Assembly (NCBI GenBank): GCA_024233545.1
Contig: JACKPL010000003.1
Coordinates: forward strand, 193,728 to 257,727
Source of the DNA: a bacterium
GTDB lineage: Bacteria > Auribacterota > Auribacteria > Auribacterales > Auribacteraceae
DNA length: 64,000 bases
Direction: 5' to 3'
Position numbers and translations under genes: made by a program. Of the stretch, positions 36,257 through 45,304 are shown in pieces. The notes beneath the pieces were generated by a model that saw only the letters and a list, made by a program, of their open reading frames with translations, was not told the DNA's origin and did no database searches. Numbering within the stretch: the stretch's first letter is position 1; every line of letters starts with the position of its first letter.

Positions 36257-37717
36257 TTATTTGCCAATGCTTTGACTCTTTTTTAAAAAGAAAACCGTCA
36301 GATTCCCTGCGTTATATGCAGGTTTGGATTCAGCACAGGCGCCGGATTCAAGAAGCGCGTATATTTCATGGTCATCGGGCGACTTTACAATAAGAAATAT
36401 TTTCTCGTGATGAGCAACAGTTGCAAGCAATTCGTCTGTTGATGAAAGTTTTTTAATGGTTTTTTCGGTGAAAAACAGAAGAGTCGGTTTATAGGTTTTG
36501 GTTGATCCATATACATAAATTTCTGCAGTTTGTGCTATATCGCCGGCTGATGCTTTCAATACGTGCTGAAGTGTGTGGTGGTAATCCGATTTCAAAAAAT
36601 CTTTTGATATAATGCAGTGAAGCGCAATTATCAATAATGCGGTAAGCATAATCAGCGTGTATCGGTTGGATAAAACGGAAATTCTTTGCACTGCATATGA
36701 AAGCCCCAGTGCAAACACAGGATAGAGTATCACAATATACCGATGTATTTTTGTTGTGGAAAAAGAGAAAATAACAAGAAATACGCTGAGCCATACGAAA
36801 AGAAATGTGCCGAACGAGTCTCTTTTTGCGGTTCTGTATCCGAGGTATGCGGTGAGCGGCAACAAGAGTACCCCCCATGGGCGGGCTTTCTTTATCAGTA
36901 CCGCAACATAATAATAGAAGGGGCCGGTATGATCGTTTACTCCTTCTGTTATCGATTCGACAATCATTCTGCCGAAATAGGTGTCCATGAATTGTGCGGG
37001 AAATGCCGAATAATGATATATAAACCATGGCGCCGCAATGCTGATTCCGATTGCATAACCAATCCACCACCATTTATTTTTTAGCAGTGTTCGCTGTATT
37101 CCGGCGGCAATCACTATGATTTGTACAATCGGCGCGCATAATCCGACAACCCATTTTGTTAGAAATGCCAGTCCGGCGGCGATTCCGCACCAGACAGCCG
37201 CCGTTTTTTTTGTGCGCGCATACCAAAAGCTTATGAGAGAAAAGGTTAAAAATAGAGAAACGATTTGTTCGAGATGCCCCATCTTTGCTTCTTTGACAAA
37301 ATGCGGCATGCCCAAAAGGAATAAACCGGTCAAGGCGCCTGCATGAGGGGAAATGGTTTTTGCGGCAAATAGCATTGTCAATATAAGAAGGGCGATGCTT
37401 GCAATATAGGTTGTTAAACGCGCTTGCCAAACCCCTATTCCGAAGATGCGGTATGAGAGCATTGTGCACCACATCAAAAGCGGAGGTTTATCGATAAACG
37501 GTTTGCCGCTGTAATATGGTGTCAGCCAGTCGTTGCGCAGATGCATTTCTTTGGCAACTTGAGCATATACGCCTTCGTCCCAGTCGCGCATCCCTTCATC
37601 AAGGCCGCAAAAGAATAGTATGCCGGCAATGACGGCAACCGAAAAAATAGCATAACGCAGATGAATATTTTTGCCCAGCATACATAATTTATTTACAAAG
37701 TTGTATTTAGCATGCAT
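36257..37717 (-). CDS. GT39/ArnT-like membrane glycosyltransferase
   Basis: This 486-residue protein has about ten to twelve hydrophobic segments and the family's first periplasmic-loop motif RDWDEGVYAQVAKEM (near 44-58) with the acidic pair, then FIDKPPLLMW. Such enzymes transfer a sugar from a polyprenyl-phosphate donor to lipid A, protein or glycan on the periplasmic side. The GT2 protein at 27825-28583 could make the donor, but the genes are not adjacent. The start is uncertain (37717 or 37681). It converges with the HD-GYP gene, 22 bases apart. Confidence 0.88.
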   Translation of the reverse strand: MHAKYNFVNKLCMLGKNIHLRYAIFSVAVIAGILFFCGLDEGMRDWDEGVYAQVAKEMHLRNDWLTPYYSGKPFIDKPPLLMWCTMLSYRIFGIGVWQARLTTYIASIALLILTMLFAAKTISPHAGALTGLFLLGMPHFVKEAKMGHLEQIVSLFLTFSLISFWYARTKKTAAVWCGIAAGLAFLTKWVVGLCAPIVQIIVIAAGIQRTLLKNKWWWIGYAIGISIAAPWFIYHYSAFPAQFMDTYFGRMIVESITEGVNDHTGPFYYYVAVLIKKARPWGVLLLPLTAYLGYRTAKRDSFGTFLFVWLSVFLVIFSFSTTKIHRYIVILYPVFALGLSYAVQRISVLSNRYTLIMLTALLIIALHCIISKDFLKSDYHHTLQHVLKASAGDIAQTAEIYVYGSTKTYKPTLLFFTEKTIKKLSSTDELLATVAHHEKIFLIVKSPDDHEIYALLESGACAESKPAYNAGNLTVFFLKKSQSIGK

Positions 37718-37793
37718 TGAGGTATACTTAAGGTTTCGTTTTTTGCATTGGCAAGCATCATTTTTCTTAAAATAGCATCGTCGTAAGTTAGTT

Positions 37794-38255
37794 TTATTGT
37801 ATGGCGTTTAATGCGTTGGGTATAGTGTCCATCGGTTTCACATTATATGAAGTTTGGATAATAGTGCCGGATTCATCTATTAGAAAAGAAGACCTGATAA
37901 TGCCGAAATATTTCTTTCCGTACATTGATTTTTCTCCCCATACGCCATATGATTCTGCCACAGTATGTTCGGTATCGCACAGCAGGCGGAACCCGAGGCT
38001 GAATTTTGCATCGAATTTTTTCTGCTTTGCAGGGGTGTCAGGGCTGATTCCTAATGCTACGATTGATTTTTCTGTCAATTGCGATGCGGTGTCACGCACA
38101 CTGCATGATTGCTGAGTACATCCCGGTGTATCGGCTTTCGGATAAAAATAAATCAGCACTTTTTTCCCTCTGAAACCGGAGAGGGCAATGCTGTTTTCGT
38201 TCTGGTCGAGTAATGTAAAGTCCGGCGCTTTATCGCCAACGTTAAGGTGAGCCAT
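37794..38255 (-). CDS. bcp: Bcp/PrxQ-type thiol peroxidase
   Basis: This 153-residue cytoplasmic peroxiredoxin reduces peroxides using thioredoxin. The active-site sequence ADTPGCTQQSC gives the peroxidatic Cys46 and resolving Cys51, the atypical two-Cys arrangement of Bcp. APDFTL and YPKADTPG are conserved. It has its own promoter and an unusual palindrome at the predicted transcription start. The 168 bases between this gene and the divergent upstream ORF hold both promoters. Confidence 0.95.
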   Translation of the reverse strand: MAHLNVGDKAPDFTLLDQNENSIALSGFRGKKVLIYFYPKADTPGCTQQSCSVRDTASQLTEKSIVALGISPDTPAKQKKFDAKFSLGFRLLCDTEHTVAESYGVWGEKSMYGKKYFGIIRSSFLIDESGTIIQTSYNVKPMDTIPNALNAIQ

Positions 38256-38283
38256 TGTATAATTTCCTTTCTTATGTGGTTTG

Positions 38284-38299
38284 GCTCTATGTATAGAGC
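38284..38299. promoter_or_regulatory. Candidate operator palindrome at the bcp transcription start
   Basis: GCTCTAT-GT-ATAGAGC is a perfect 7+7 inverted repeat with a 2-base centre. It lies at about +2 to +17 relative to the transcript predicted from the -10 box at 38308-38313, where a repressor would block initiation. A hairpin in the mRNA leader is the alternative; the 2-base loop argues for a DNA site. Confidence 0.45.
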
Positions 38300-38307
38300 A
38301 TTACTCG

Positions 38308-38336
38308 ATTATATGAGGTAACGCTGGATAGCGCAA
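38308..38336 (-). promoter_or_regulatory. Promoter for bcp
   Basis: On the minus strand, TTGCGC (complement of 38331-38336), a 17-base spacer and a perfect TATAAT (complement of 38308-38313) lie 52 bases upstream of the start codon. The predicted start of transcription falls at the edge of the palindrome at 38284-38299. Confidence 0.55.
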
Positions 38337-38442
38337 TTGATTTCATATTTTTTGCATGGTGGATAAAAATCATTCGATCGGTTTCTTAAAAATGATATAA
38401 GATTGATGTTAAGCAAGGCTAAAATTGTTTATAAGGAAAAAT

Positions 38443-39441
38443 GTGGACAAAAAAAATTTTCGGGCATTTATCGTATCTGAAATAGCTCAGGGTGTATTTC
38501 AAAGCAGAGTAGGTATCAGGGGCATCGAATCGCTTCCGGCGGGCGATGTACTGATTCGGGTTCGCTATTCGTCGCTGAACTATAAAGACGCGCTTTCGGC
38601 AAGAGGGCATAAGGGGGTTACCAAACGGTATCCACACACGCCCGGCATCGATGCCGCAGGAGAAGTGGTGTGTAGTGGAGACAACCGGTTTGCAGAAGGA
38701 ACCCGTGTTATCGTAACCGGTTTTGATTTAGGCATGAATACATCAGGCGGTTTCGGAGAATATATCAGGGTGCCGTCGCAGTGGGTGGTCAAATTGCCCG
38801 ACGGCATGGCTGTCCGGGAAAGCATGGTTTATGGCACAGCAGGCATGACTGCGGGATTGTCTCTGATGAAACTTGAACGGAACGGATTGACACCGAATAG
38901 CGGCGACATACTTGTTACGGGCGCTTCCGGAGGAGTCGGCTGTATGGCGGTTGCTTTATTGGCAAAGCGAGGGTATCGTGTTATTGCCGCAACCGGCAAA
39001 CCGGAACAAAGCGGTTTTCTCCATTCAATCGGCGCGATTGAGGTGATTGATCGTAAAGAACTAGAACAGATGCCTGTCCGTGCGATGCTCCGCGAACGAT
39101 GGGCAGGAGTAATCGATTCGGTTGGCGGGAGGATTCTCGAAGCCGCTATTAGGGCGACAAAACGCGAGGGCAGTGTTACCTGTTGCGGATTGGTGGCGTC
39201 TCATGATTTGAAAATGGAAATATATCCCTTCATTTTACGTGGGATAAACGTATTAGGCATATCTGCCAATCAAACGCCGATTGCAGTCAAAGAATGGATA
39301 TGGCATCAATTTGCCGGCCAGTGGAAATGTAATTTCCTCGATTCTATCGGCAAAGAATGTTCTTTGGAACAGCTGGAGCCTTGCATCGATGGTATGATGC
39401 GCGGGAAGAGCATAGGCAGGACGGTAGTGAAGGTTTCTTAA
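38443..39441 (+). CDS. AcuI/YhdH-type NADPH-dependent acrylyl-CoA/quinone reductase
   Basis: This 332-residue medium-chain reductase of the YhdH/AcuI group lacks zinc ligands. Features are the N-terminal SSLNYKDALSARGHKGVTK, HTPGIDAAGEVV, the central YGTAGMTAGLSLMKLE, and a Rossmann motif VTGASGGVGCMAVALLAKRG (about 159-178). AcuI reduces acryloyl-CoA with NADPH. The start is chosen as GTG at 38443 because AAGGA lies 5-6 bases upstream; the frame is open to a TTG at 38425 without a ribosome site. Confidence 0.9.
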   Translation: MDKKNFRAFIVSEIAQGVFQSRVGIRGIESLPAGDVLIRVRYSSLNYKDALSARGHKGVTKRYPHTPGIDAAGEVVCSGDNRFAEGTRVIVTGFDLGMNTSGGFGEYIRVPSQWVVKLPDGMAVRESMVYGTAGMTAGLSLMKLERNGLTPNSGDILVTGASGGVGCMAVALLAKRGYRVIAATGKPEQSGFLHSIGAIEVIDRKELEQMPVRAMLRERWAGVIDSVGGRILEAAIRATKREGSVTCCGLVASHDLKMEIYPFILRGINVLGISANQTPIAVKEWIWHQFAGQWKCNFLDSIGKECSLEQLEPCIDGMMRGKSIGRTVVKVS

Positions 39442-39470
39442 ACATATACCTGTTTGCGGAATCTGTTATC

Positions 39471-40454
39471 CTATCGCCCTTTGCCGCTGTCATGCAGGGT
39501 AATGAGCGATTCAGGGTATGGCGCAAAATATGTTTGTGTTTTAAGATACGCTATGTTTAACCGGGCAATATGTGATTTTAACACTGCAACCGGTGCGCTC
39601 AGCGGAAGCGTGCCTGTTCGGAATTTTTCTATGCAGTCAAGGAAATACGCTTTTTCGTGGGAATTCAAATGTTCCGACACATATCCGAGCAGATGAAGCA
39701 GTACATTGATGTGAGAGGTAAATCGAGGCATTTTCCCCAATGCTTTTTTTAGATGTATTCCGTAGAGTTCATACACGTCATTCAGCGGCCGTTTACTTTG
39801 GTTTGCGAGAATTTTTCCCATGATTCGCATTTCTTTCTCATTATATGCGAGAAGAAGAAATTTATGGTCTGCGTGAAACTGCATGTAATCCGGTAAAACG
39901 CCGGATTCTTTCATCTGCCGAAACCGCGCAAGAGCAAATATCCGTGTATAAAAATATTCTCTGATTGAAAAATTAGTAAGCCGCCCTTCTGTTTCAGCAG
40001 GGATGTCGGGAAACATCTCAAGGACATGCTGAGCAAAAATACCCGAATGACTGCCGGCGATTATATTCCCGCCGGGATATTTGAGTTTAACATCTTTAAT
40101 CCCGCATGATGGAGACCTGCCTTTTAAAATGAAACCGTCGACAGCATTTAATGACTTTAAAAACGAAACGGAAAAAGCATTCATTTCATCGGTAATATCG
40201 CGGTTTGTTTCGTGCTGGAGCAAACGAGGAGAAGCGTCTTGCAAAATGATGTGAATCGGTTTGCGCGGTATGCCAAGGCCAATCTCTACTTCAGGGCAAA
40301 CGGTAATAAAATCAACGTGGTTTCTCAATTCAGATACAATACTGCATGGGACAGATACGCCATTATAACGGCATTCGTCAAACCCCAAGCATTTGCTAAC
40401 GATAATTATAGGTTTACAGTATTTGTCCATATATAAATTCTCTGTATAGTTCAT
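39471..40454 (-). CDS. DUF523-DUF1722 (YbgA) fusion protein
   Basis: This 327-residue protein has an N-terminal DUF523 domain (about 10-150) with conserved SKCLGFDECRYNG, CPEVEIGLGIPR and LKGRSPSCG, whose cysteines may bind metal or a cluster. A C-terminal DUF1722/YbgA domain (about 190-310: FHADHKFLLLAYNE) follows. This fusion is widespread, often near photolyase or DNA-repair genes, and has been linked to tRNA or thiouracil metabolism in some lineages, but its role here is unknown. An alternative start at 40430 would shorten it by eight residues. Confidence 0.88.
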   Translation of the reverse strand: MNYTENLYMDKYCKPIIIVSKCLGFDECRYNGVSVPCSIVSELRNHVDFITVCPEVEIGLGIPRKPIHIILQDASPRLLQHETNRDITDEMNAFSVSFLKSLNAVDGFILKGRSPSCGIKDVKLKYPGGNIIAGSHSGIFAQHVLEMFPDIPAETEGRLTNFSIREYFYTRIFALARFRQMKESGVLPDYMQFHADHKFLLLAYNEKEMRIMGKILANQSKRPLNDVYELYGIHLKKALGKMPRFTSHINVLLHLLGYVSEHLNSHEKAYFLDCIEKFRTGTLPLSAPVAVLKSHIARLNIAYLKTQTYFAPYPESLITLHDSGKGR

Positions 40455-40671
40455 CGTTATGACTTAATTGTAAAAAAGAACAGTTGGAATGGCAATGAAC
40501 ATTTTTTTTCATAGAACATAATTTTATATAGAAAAGAAATTGTTTTGAAAACCACAAAACCCTATGGAATACTCTTTACTTCTCAGGCTAAGAAATGATA
40601 AAGTATATAATTCATTCTATTTTGAGATAAAAAATAATAACAAATACTTAATAAAAACAGGAGTACAAACC

Positions 40672-40836
40672 ATGGCAAAACAAGGAAATCGGAATATAAT
40701 CAAACTGAAAAGCACAGAAAGCCCGCATTGCTATTATTCTACGAAAAACAAAAGAAACTCTCCTGACCGGCTGGAATTAAAAAAATATGATCCGGTTGTG
40801 AGGCGCCATGTAGTCTATAAAGAAGGTAAAATGTAA
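40672..40836 (+). CDS. rpmG: Ribosomal protein L33, zinc-free type
   Basis: This 54-residue large-subunit protein has the typical YYSTKNKRNSPDRLELKKYD core and a C-terminal RRHVVYKEGK. Both CxxC zinc knuckles of the zinc form are absent (only one Cys, at position 20), so this is the C-minus type. The ATG at 40672 has AGGAG at 40659-40663; the open frame upstream to 40564 is not plausible L33 sequence. Unlike most genomes it is not beside secE/nusG or a tRNA but upstream of folE2. The 217 bases before it contain TATAAT at 40606 with no good -35. Confidence 0.95.
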   Translation: MAKQGNRNIIKLKSTESPHCYYSTKNKRNSPDRLELKKYDPVVRRHVVYKEGKM

Positions 40837-40852
40837 CCGTTTTTCGGTTTTT
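40835..40852 (+). terminator. Short intrinsic terminator after rpmG
   Basis: AACCG (40835-40839), a T5 loop and CGGTT (40845-40849) lead into a T-run ending at 40852, overlapping the rpmG stop codon. A second, stronger 8-bp hairpin (40849-40856 pairing with 40863-40870) follows directly but has no T-run. Confidence 0.4.
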
Positions 40853-40909
40853 GCCTCACTTAAGGCAAAATGCAAATAATGTATTGAGAGGGTTTATTCC
40901 ATAAATACG

Positions 40910-40919
40910 GGTTATAACC
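40910..40919. promoter_or_regulatory. Palindrome overlapping a possible folE2 -10 box
   Basis: GGTTATAACC is a perfect 10-base palindrome containing TATAAC, 26 bases upstream of the folE2 start. No matching -35 was found at 17 bases. It could be an operator; given its neighbours a zinc-responsive repressor is a candidate, but a short AT-centred palindrome like this can occur by chance. Confidence 0.3.
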
Positions 40920-40944
40920 TTTGAAAAAACGAGTATAGTTACCA

Positions 40945-41919
40945 ATGGAAATAATACATTCGATAAACGGCAACGGGAAATCGCATTTTCGTGATGTAAC
41001 CATGCCGGACATAACAAGTTACGGGCATACGAAAATACATACTCCCCTTAATCGTGTCGGTATGAGTGGGGTAGAACTGCCAGTTCGTATGAGAAATCAA
41101 TACGGCGAATTGATGACCCTAGCCGCACGCGCAAATTTCTATGTTAGCCTCGATGATCCCACCGCCAAGGGAATCCATATGTCGCGGTTGTATTTAACCG
41201 CTCAGCAGTTGTTGGGCAAACAGGAAATCGGTACAAAAACCGTCATTGAACTGTTGAGAGAATTTATAAAATCGCAACGCGGGTTGAGCAACCAAAGTTG
41301 GGTTCATATTTGGTTTGACCTTATGGTTCAAAGACAATCATTGTTGAGCGGACAGGCCGGTTGGCGGTATTATCCGGTTAGTTTTACCGGATATATGGAT
41401 AAAAAATCTGTCATATTGGATAAAAGCGTGCGCATTACTTATTCGAGCACCTGTCCGTGTTCGGGCGCGCTTGCGCGGCAAGTTGTCCAGAAAGAATTTA
41501 AGAAAAAGTTTGCCCATCAGCCGGTTGTAGATTCCGAAACAGTATTTGACTGGCTGGGAAGCGATGCCGGCATGCCTGCAACCCCTCACGGCCAGCGAAG
41601 TTTTGCCGATGTAAAAATACGCCTCAAAGACTTTGCGCATTCAATGAGCTTTGTTGAACTCATAGACCTCTTGGAAAACGGTTTGCAAACACCCGTTCAG
41701 ACTGCTGTCAAACGCGAAGATGAACAAGAATTTGCCAAAATCAACGGTGGAAATTTGATGTTTTGCGAAGATGCCGCACGCATCTTAAAAGCGGTCTTAG
41801 AAGCGGAATCCCGCGTCGCAGATTACCGAATTACTGTTCAGCATCTTGAAAGCCTTCATGCCCATGATGCGGTTGCCATTGTTACCAAAGGCGTTCCGTA
41901 CGGGTTTCAACCTGAATAA
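40945..41919 (+). CDS. folE2: GTP cyclohydrolase FolE2 (type IB)
   Basis: First step of tetrahydrofolate synthesis: GTP to dihydroneopterin triphosphate. The 324-residue length and sequence fit type IB, the metal-promiscuous isozyme unrelated in sequence to FolE. Hallmarks are SGVELPVRMRNQ, the active-site STCPCSGALARQ with Cys170 and Cys172, and the C-terminal QHLESLHAHDAVA. No Shine-Dalgarno site precedes the ATG. It lies 108 bases downstream of zinc-free L33. The 213 bases after it hold no ORF or clear terminator. Confidence 0.96.
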   Translation: MEIIHSINGNGKSHFRDVTMPDITSYGHTKIHTPLNRVGMSGVELPVRMRNQYGELMTLAARANFYVSLDDPTAKGIHMSRLYLTAQQLLGKQEIGTKTVIELLREFIKSQRGLSNQSWVHIWFDLMVQRQSLLSGQAGWRYYPVSFTGYMDKKSVILDKSVRITYSSTCPCSGALARQVVQKEFKKKFAHQPVVDSETVFDWLGSDAGMPATPHGQRSFADVKIRLKDFAHSMSFVELIDLLENGLQTPVQTAVKREDEQEFAKINGGNLMFCEDAARILKAVLEAESRVADYRITVQHLESLHAHDAVAIVTKGVPYGFQPE

Positions 41920-42132
41920 AAGCCATTCCCCCAGAAAATTCTAATCGCGTGCATGGAGAATAAGTGGAAACATTTTTTCGTACGCTTTTTCAGCCGGAAG
42001 TGTTTTCTCTCGACAAATAATATCACGGTACCATCGTTTGTAGTTAAGGATTGCAGTAATAGTAAAAAATTTTTATTTTCTTTTATTCTCTAGGTTTGCT
42101 ATAAAGAATATAAGGGATTAAAAGGAAAAAAC

Positions 42133-42585
42133 ATGGCGGAATATTTCAAATACCGAAAAATAATAGTGTTTCATACAGTGCTCAACGCGGTGTATCCGAT
42201 GGTGCTGTTAATCGGTTCGATTGCGATTGGTGTGCTTGCCGGTGATTCTCAGTATCTTTCTTTAGCATGGTGGTATCCGTTATTCGTTACAGGGATTTTT
42301 ATTTGGCTTGTATATAACCTGATAAATTTAGTGAGAGATATCTCTTTTTCTGTTGCGGTTTCTGAGCAGGGTATAACGGTGAAGAAAAAGTTTGTTCAGT
42401 GGAATGCAGTATCTGATTATTCTCAGAATGATAATGCAATAGGCAAAGATTGTGCAATCGAACTTAAGCTGAATGATGGAACGTTAATGAAAATCCCTGC
42501 AGGTTTGGATGGATTGCCTTATGTGCGCGGAGTTATAAACGTAAATATTGAAAAACAAAGAACAGCGCAAGCAATGACGGTTTAA
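42133..42585 (+). CDS. Small two-helix membrane protein with PH-like tail
   Basis: This 150-residue protein has two membrane helices (about 14-35 and 47-68) followed by a beta-rich cytoplasmic tail (VAVSEQGITVKKKFVQWNAV, then AIELKLNDGTLMKIPAG) resembling bacterial PH-like (bPH2/YcxB-type) domains. AAAGGAAAA lies just before the ATG. The next gene, 46 bases away, also pairs a membrane anchor with a PH-like region, so the two may work together. Function is unknown. Confidence 0.72.
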   Translation: MAEYFKYRKIIVFHTVLNAVYPMVLLIGSIAIGVLAGDSQYLSLAWWYPLFVTGIFIWLVYNLINLVRDISFSVAVSEQGITVKKKFVQWNAVSDYSQNDNAIGKDCAIELKLNDGTLMKIPAGLDGLPYVRGVINVNIEKQRTAQAMTV

Positions 42586-42631
42586 ACTTATTTTCAGCTA
42601 GGTAAATGTGGGCTAACAATGGAGGGCGTTG

Positions 42632-43426
42632 GTGAAAAATGTTTTAATATGGTTGGCTCTAGCGGTATTAGGGATCATTGCTCTAAGCGAAGGGTGGGCA
42701 TTAGAGTTATTCGGTAGAATTGGCGTATACTTCGGAGCGGTTTTTGTTCTTGGCGGCATTGCGGTTTGTATCCGCTGGATAGTGCAGAAACAGCGTATGC
42801 GGAAAGATGCGCAAACCATTATTGCCGCTCAGGAAGATTATATTGCGGCAGTAGTTGAACTAGAGAAAAAAGGCGCCTCATATAAAGAGCGGATTAATTA
42901 CTTACGCAGTAAGAAAATCAGTAAAAGTAAAGCAGAACAAATTATTGCCAATGCAATCTCTTCTCCGGTGAGTAGTGCTCTTACGCACCAAACATCAATC
43001 GAACAAATACTTAATAATACTTATTATGCGTGGAAATCCGATAAAGCGGCTCAGTTCAGCCCATCTTTTGCCGCCGAAGCGCGCACATCCACACTGCAAT
43101 CATTCCATAATTTATATAAAAAAACACTTTCTAATGCTGTCGGAAACTATTTTGAACGGGAGCCGTTGAAAGACGGGGAGTTTTTATTATGTATTATTGA
43201 AGATGGTTTTTTGCTGACAAACCTTCGCTTATATATGTTTCATCACAAACTTTTACAGCCAAGAACACTATTCCTCTCCGATTTGCATCATTTCCATTCA
43301 TGGGGTGTATGGACAAAATCTCTTAAAGCAACATTAAGGACGGGCGAAGAGATTTCTATAACAGGATTGGATTCGTGCGTCGATCCGGAATATGTTAATC
43401 ACCTGATGTTAGAACCGATAATATAA
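42632..43426 (+). CDS. Membrane-anchored protein with C-terminal PH-like domain
   Basis: This 264-residue protein has two N-terminal hydrophobic helices (about 2-20 and 28-46), a helical middle with KKGASYKERINYLRSKKISK (a short-wing-like or SHOCT-like helical segment) and a C-terminal beta-rich domain (LLCIIEDGFLLTNLRLYMFH, then SLKATLRTGEEISITGLDS) like bacterial PH domains. GGAGG at 42621-42625 sits 6 bases from GTG at 42632; TTG at 42629 is too close. Probably cotranscribed with 42133. Function unknown. Confidence 0.72.
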   Translation: MKNVLIWLALAVLGIIALSEGWALELFGRIGVYFGAVFVLGGIAVCIRWIVQKQRMRKDAQTIIAAQEDYIAAVVELEKKGASYKERINYLRSKKISKSKAEQIIANAISSPVSSALTHQTSIEQILNNTYYAWKSDKAAQFSPSFAAEARTSTLQSFHNLYKKTLSNAVGNYFEREPLKDGEFLLCIIEDGFLLTNLRLYMFHHKLLQPRTLFLSDLHHFHSWGVWTKSLKATLRTGEEISITGLDSCVDPEYVNHLMLEPII

Positions 43427-43456
43427 TAATTCAAACTTTTAGCGAATCTATTTTGT

Positions 43457-45304
43457 ATGCAGATTGAAAAGAAACTCCTCAGTATTTTTTTGATTATTTC
43501 TCTGATTCCAATTCTTTTGATCGGAATGTTAAGCGTTCATACTACTCAAAAAAATCTTGAACGGCAAGTGAACGCACATGTCATTTCCATTGCTCAGTCA
43601 AGGGCGCACCATATCCGCACTATTCTCTACACATACCGGCAGAAAACAGAGTTGGTTACCAGTCGGTTATGGATGCGCAAATACCTTAAAAAATTTTATG
43701 AAACGAATGACATTACGTATAAAGAGGAAGTTTTTTCAATTCTTAAAGCCCTTACGGAGCAGTATGCAGAATTTATCAACATAGTGCTTCTCGATACGAA
43801 GGGGGCTATTATTGTTTCATCAGAACCTCTTGAAGAAACGCAGAAAAGTGAAATCACGCATTTTGCCTTTTCTGCCGGCAATCAATCATATTCATCTTCT
43901 GTTGGTGTATATGATAATGCTTTTGTGCTCTATATGTCTGCTCCGCTGTTCATTGAGAAAGAATTAATCGGCGTAGCGGTGGTGGTTTCATCAATAGATG
44001 TTATCAATCAGATTACCTCGAGCCGAGCCGGACTGCAAAATAACGGCGAAGTCTTTCTCGTAAATGAAGAGAATCTCATGATTACGCCGTCGCGGTTTGT
44101 GTCTGACAGTGTTTTGCGGCAGAAGGTTGAAACTCCCGATATGAATATAGTTTTGCAATCTATGCCCGAACTCGGGACACATTATATTCTAAAAGCCCGC
44201 ATTTATAAAAATTACCGAGGCATTGATGTTCTCGGCAGTATTGCGTATTTGCCTGAAATGAAATGGTTCCTTTTTGCTGAACAGGACTTAGATGAAGCAT
44301 TTTCTCTCATGAGAACGTTGAAATGCCGCATTGGAATGTGTGTCATCGCAACTTTTTTGTGTGTGGTTATTGTCGGTATGATAACAGCCCGTTCGATTTC
44401 CAATCCAATTAAAGCACTACAGCACGGAGTAGAAATTATCCGGAAAGGCAACCTTAATCATTCGGTTGCGACACAGGCATCTGATGAAATCGGGCAGTTA
44501 TCCCGTGCTTTTGATGCAATGGTAAAAGAAACAAATAGTTCACAGGATGAATTGAGAAAAGAAATTTCTAATCGAGAAGAAGCGGAACAGGCTTTGCAAA
44601 ACGCTGTTCAGCAATTGAGCCAAACGAATAAAGATTTGGAAGAATTTGCCTATATAGCATCTCACGACCTAAAATTGCCCTTATTTACTATTACCGGTTA
44701 TCTTGAGATGCTGGAACGCATCAATGAAGGCAAACTTGACGATAAATCGCTGGCGTTTATCGAGTCGGCTCAAAACGGCGCCAGCAGAATGGAAAAACTG
44801 ATCGATGATTTGCTGATGTATGCGCAAGTCTCCAAAGAGAAAAAACATTTTAGTCCAGTGGATTGCAGTCAGATTGTTCAGGGGCTAATGAAAGACCTTC
44901 ATTCCATTATTCAGGTAAAAAAAGCTGTTTTCCATTGTTCCGATTTGCCGGTTATCAATGGCAATGAATCGCTTATTAAAGAGTTGTTTCAGAATCTGCT
45001 GACAAACGCATTAAAGTATTCTGGTGAAAACGGCGTAAATATTGACCTGAACGTTCAGCGAAAAGACGATAATTGGCTCTTTTCTGTGTGCGATACGGGT
45101 AAAGGTATTCATGAGAACGATATGGAACGAATCTTTGAGCCGTTTCAGCGCGGCAGGGACAACAGCGAATCATCAGGTACCGGCATTGGATTGGCAATCT
45201 GCAAAAAAATTGTTTCTCTGCATGGCGGAACAATTTGGGTTGAGTCAACATTAGGCAAAGGCGCAACGTTCTTTTTTACTATCCCTCTATTTCAAGCACA
45301 ATAA
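43457..45304 (+). CDS. dCache-HAMP sensor histidine kinase
   Basis: This 615-residue inner-membrane kinase has a first membrane helix at about 8-28, a large periplasmic Cache-like sensor (about 35-285; MSAPLFIEKELIGVAVVVSS is the typical Cache strand) and a second helix at about 293-313. HAMP at about 314-368, a coiled coil, HisKA with His403 (IASHDLKLPL) and HATPase_c (about 505-612; NLLTNALKYS, DTGKGIHEND, SGTGIGLAI) follow. It has no receiver domain and no adjacent response regulator, so its partner is elsewhere. Its gene starts 30 bases after the PH-like gene. The ligand is probably a small molecule such as an amino or organic acid, as for many Cache domains. Confidence 0.92.
   Translation: MQIEKKLLSIFLIISLIPILLIGMLSVHTTQKNLERQVNAHVISIAQSRAHHIRTILYTYRQKTELVTSRLWMRKYLKKFYETNDITYKEEVFSILKALTEQYAEFINIVLLDTKGAIIVSSEPLEETQKSEITHFAFSAGNQSYSSSVGVYDNAFVLYMSAPLFIEKELIGVAVVVSSIDVINQITSSRAGLQNNGEVFLVNEENLMITPSRFVSDSVLRQKVETPDMNIVLQSMPELGTHYILKARIYKNYRGIDVLGSIAYLPEMKWFLFAEQDLDEAFSLMRTLKCRIGMCVIATFLCVVIVGMITARSISNPIKALQHGVEIIRKGNLNHSVATQASDEIGQLSRAFDAMVKETNSSQDELRKEISNREEAEQALQNAVQQLSQTNKDLEEFAYIASHDLKLPLFTITGYLEMLERINEGKLDDKSLAFIESAQNGASRMEKLIDDLLMYAQVSKEKKHFSPVDCSQIVQGLMKDLHSIIQVKKAVFHCSDLPVINGNESLIKELFQNLLTNALKYSGENGVNIDLNVQRKDDNWLFSVCDTGKGIHENDMERIFEPFQRGRDNSESSGTGIGLAICKKIVSLHGGTIWVESTLGKGATFFFTIPLFQAQ

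Noticed and set aside
40849..40870. Strong second terminator after rpmG
   Set aside because: The 8-bp stem is perfect but neither strand has a T-run directly 3' of it, so it is not an intrinsic terminator on its own.
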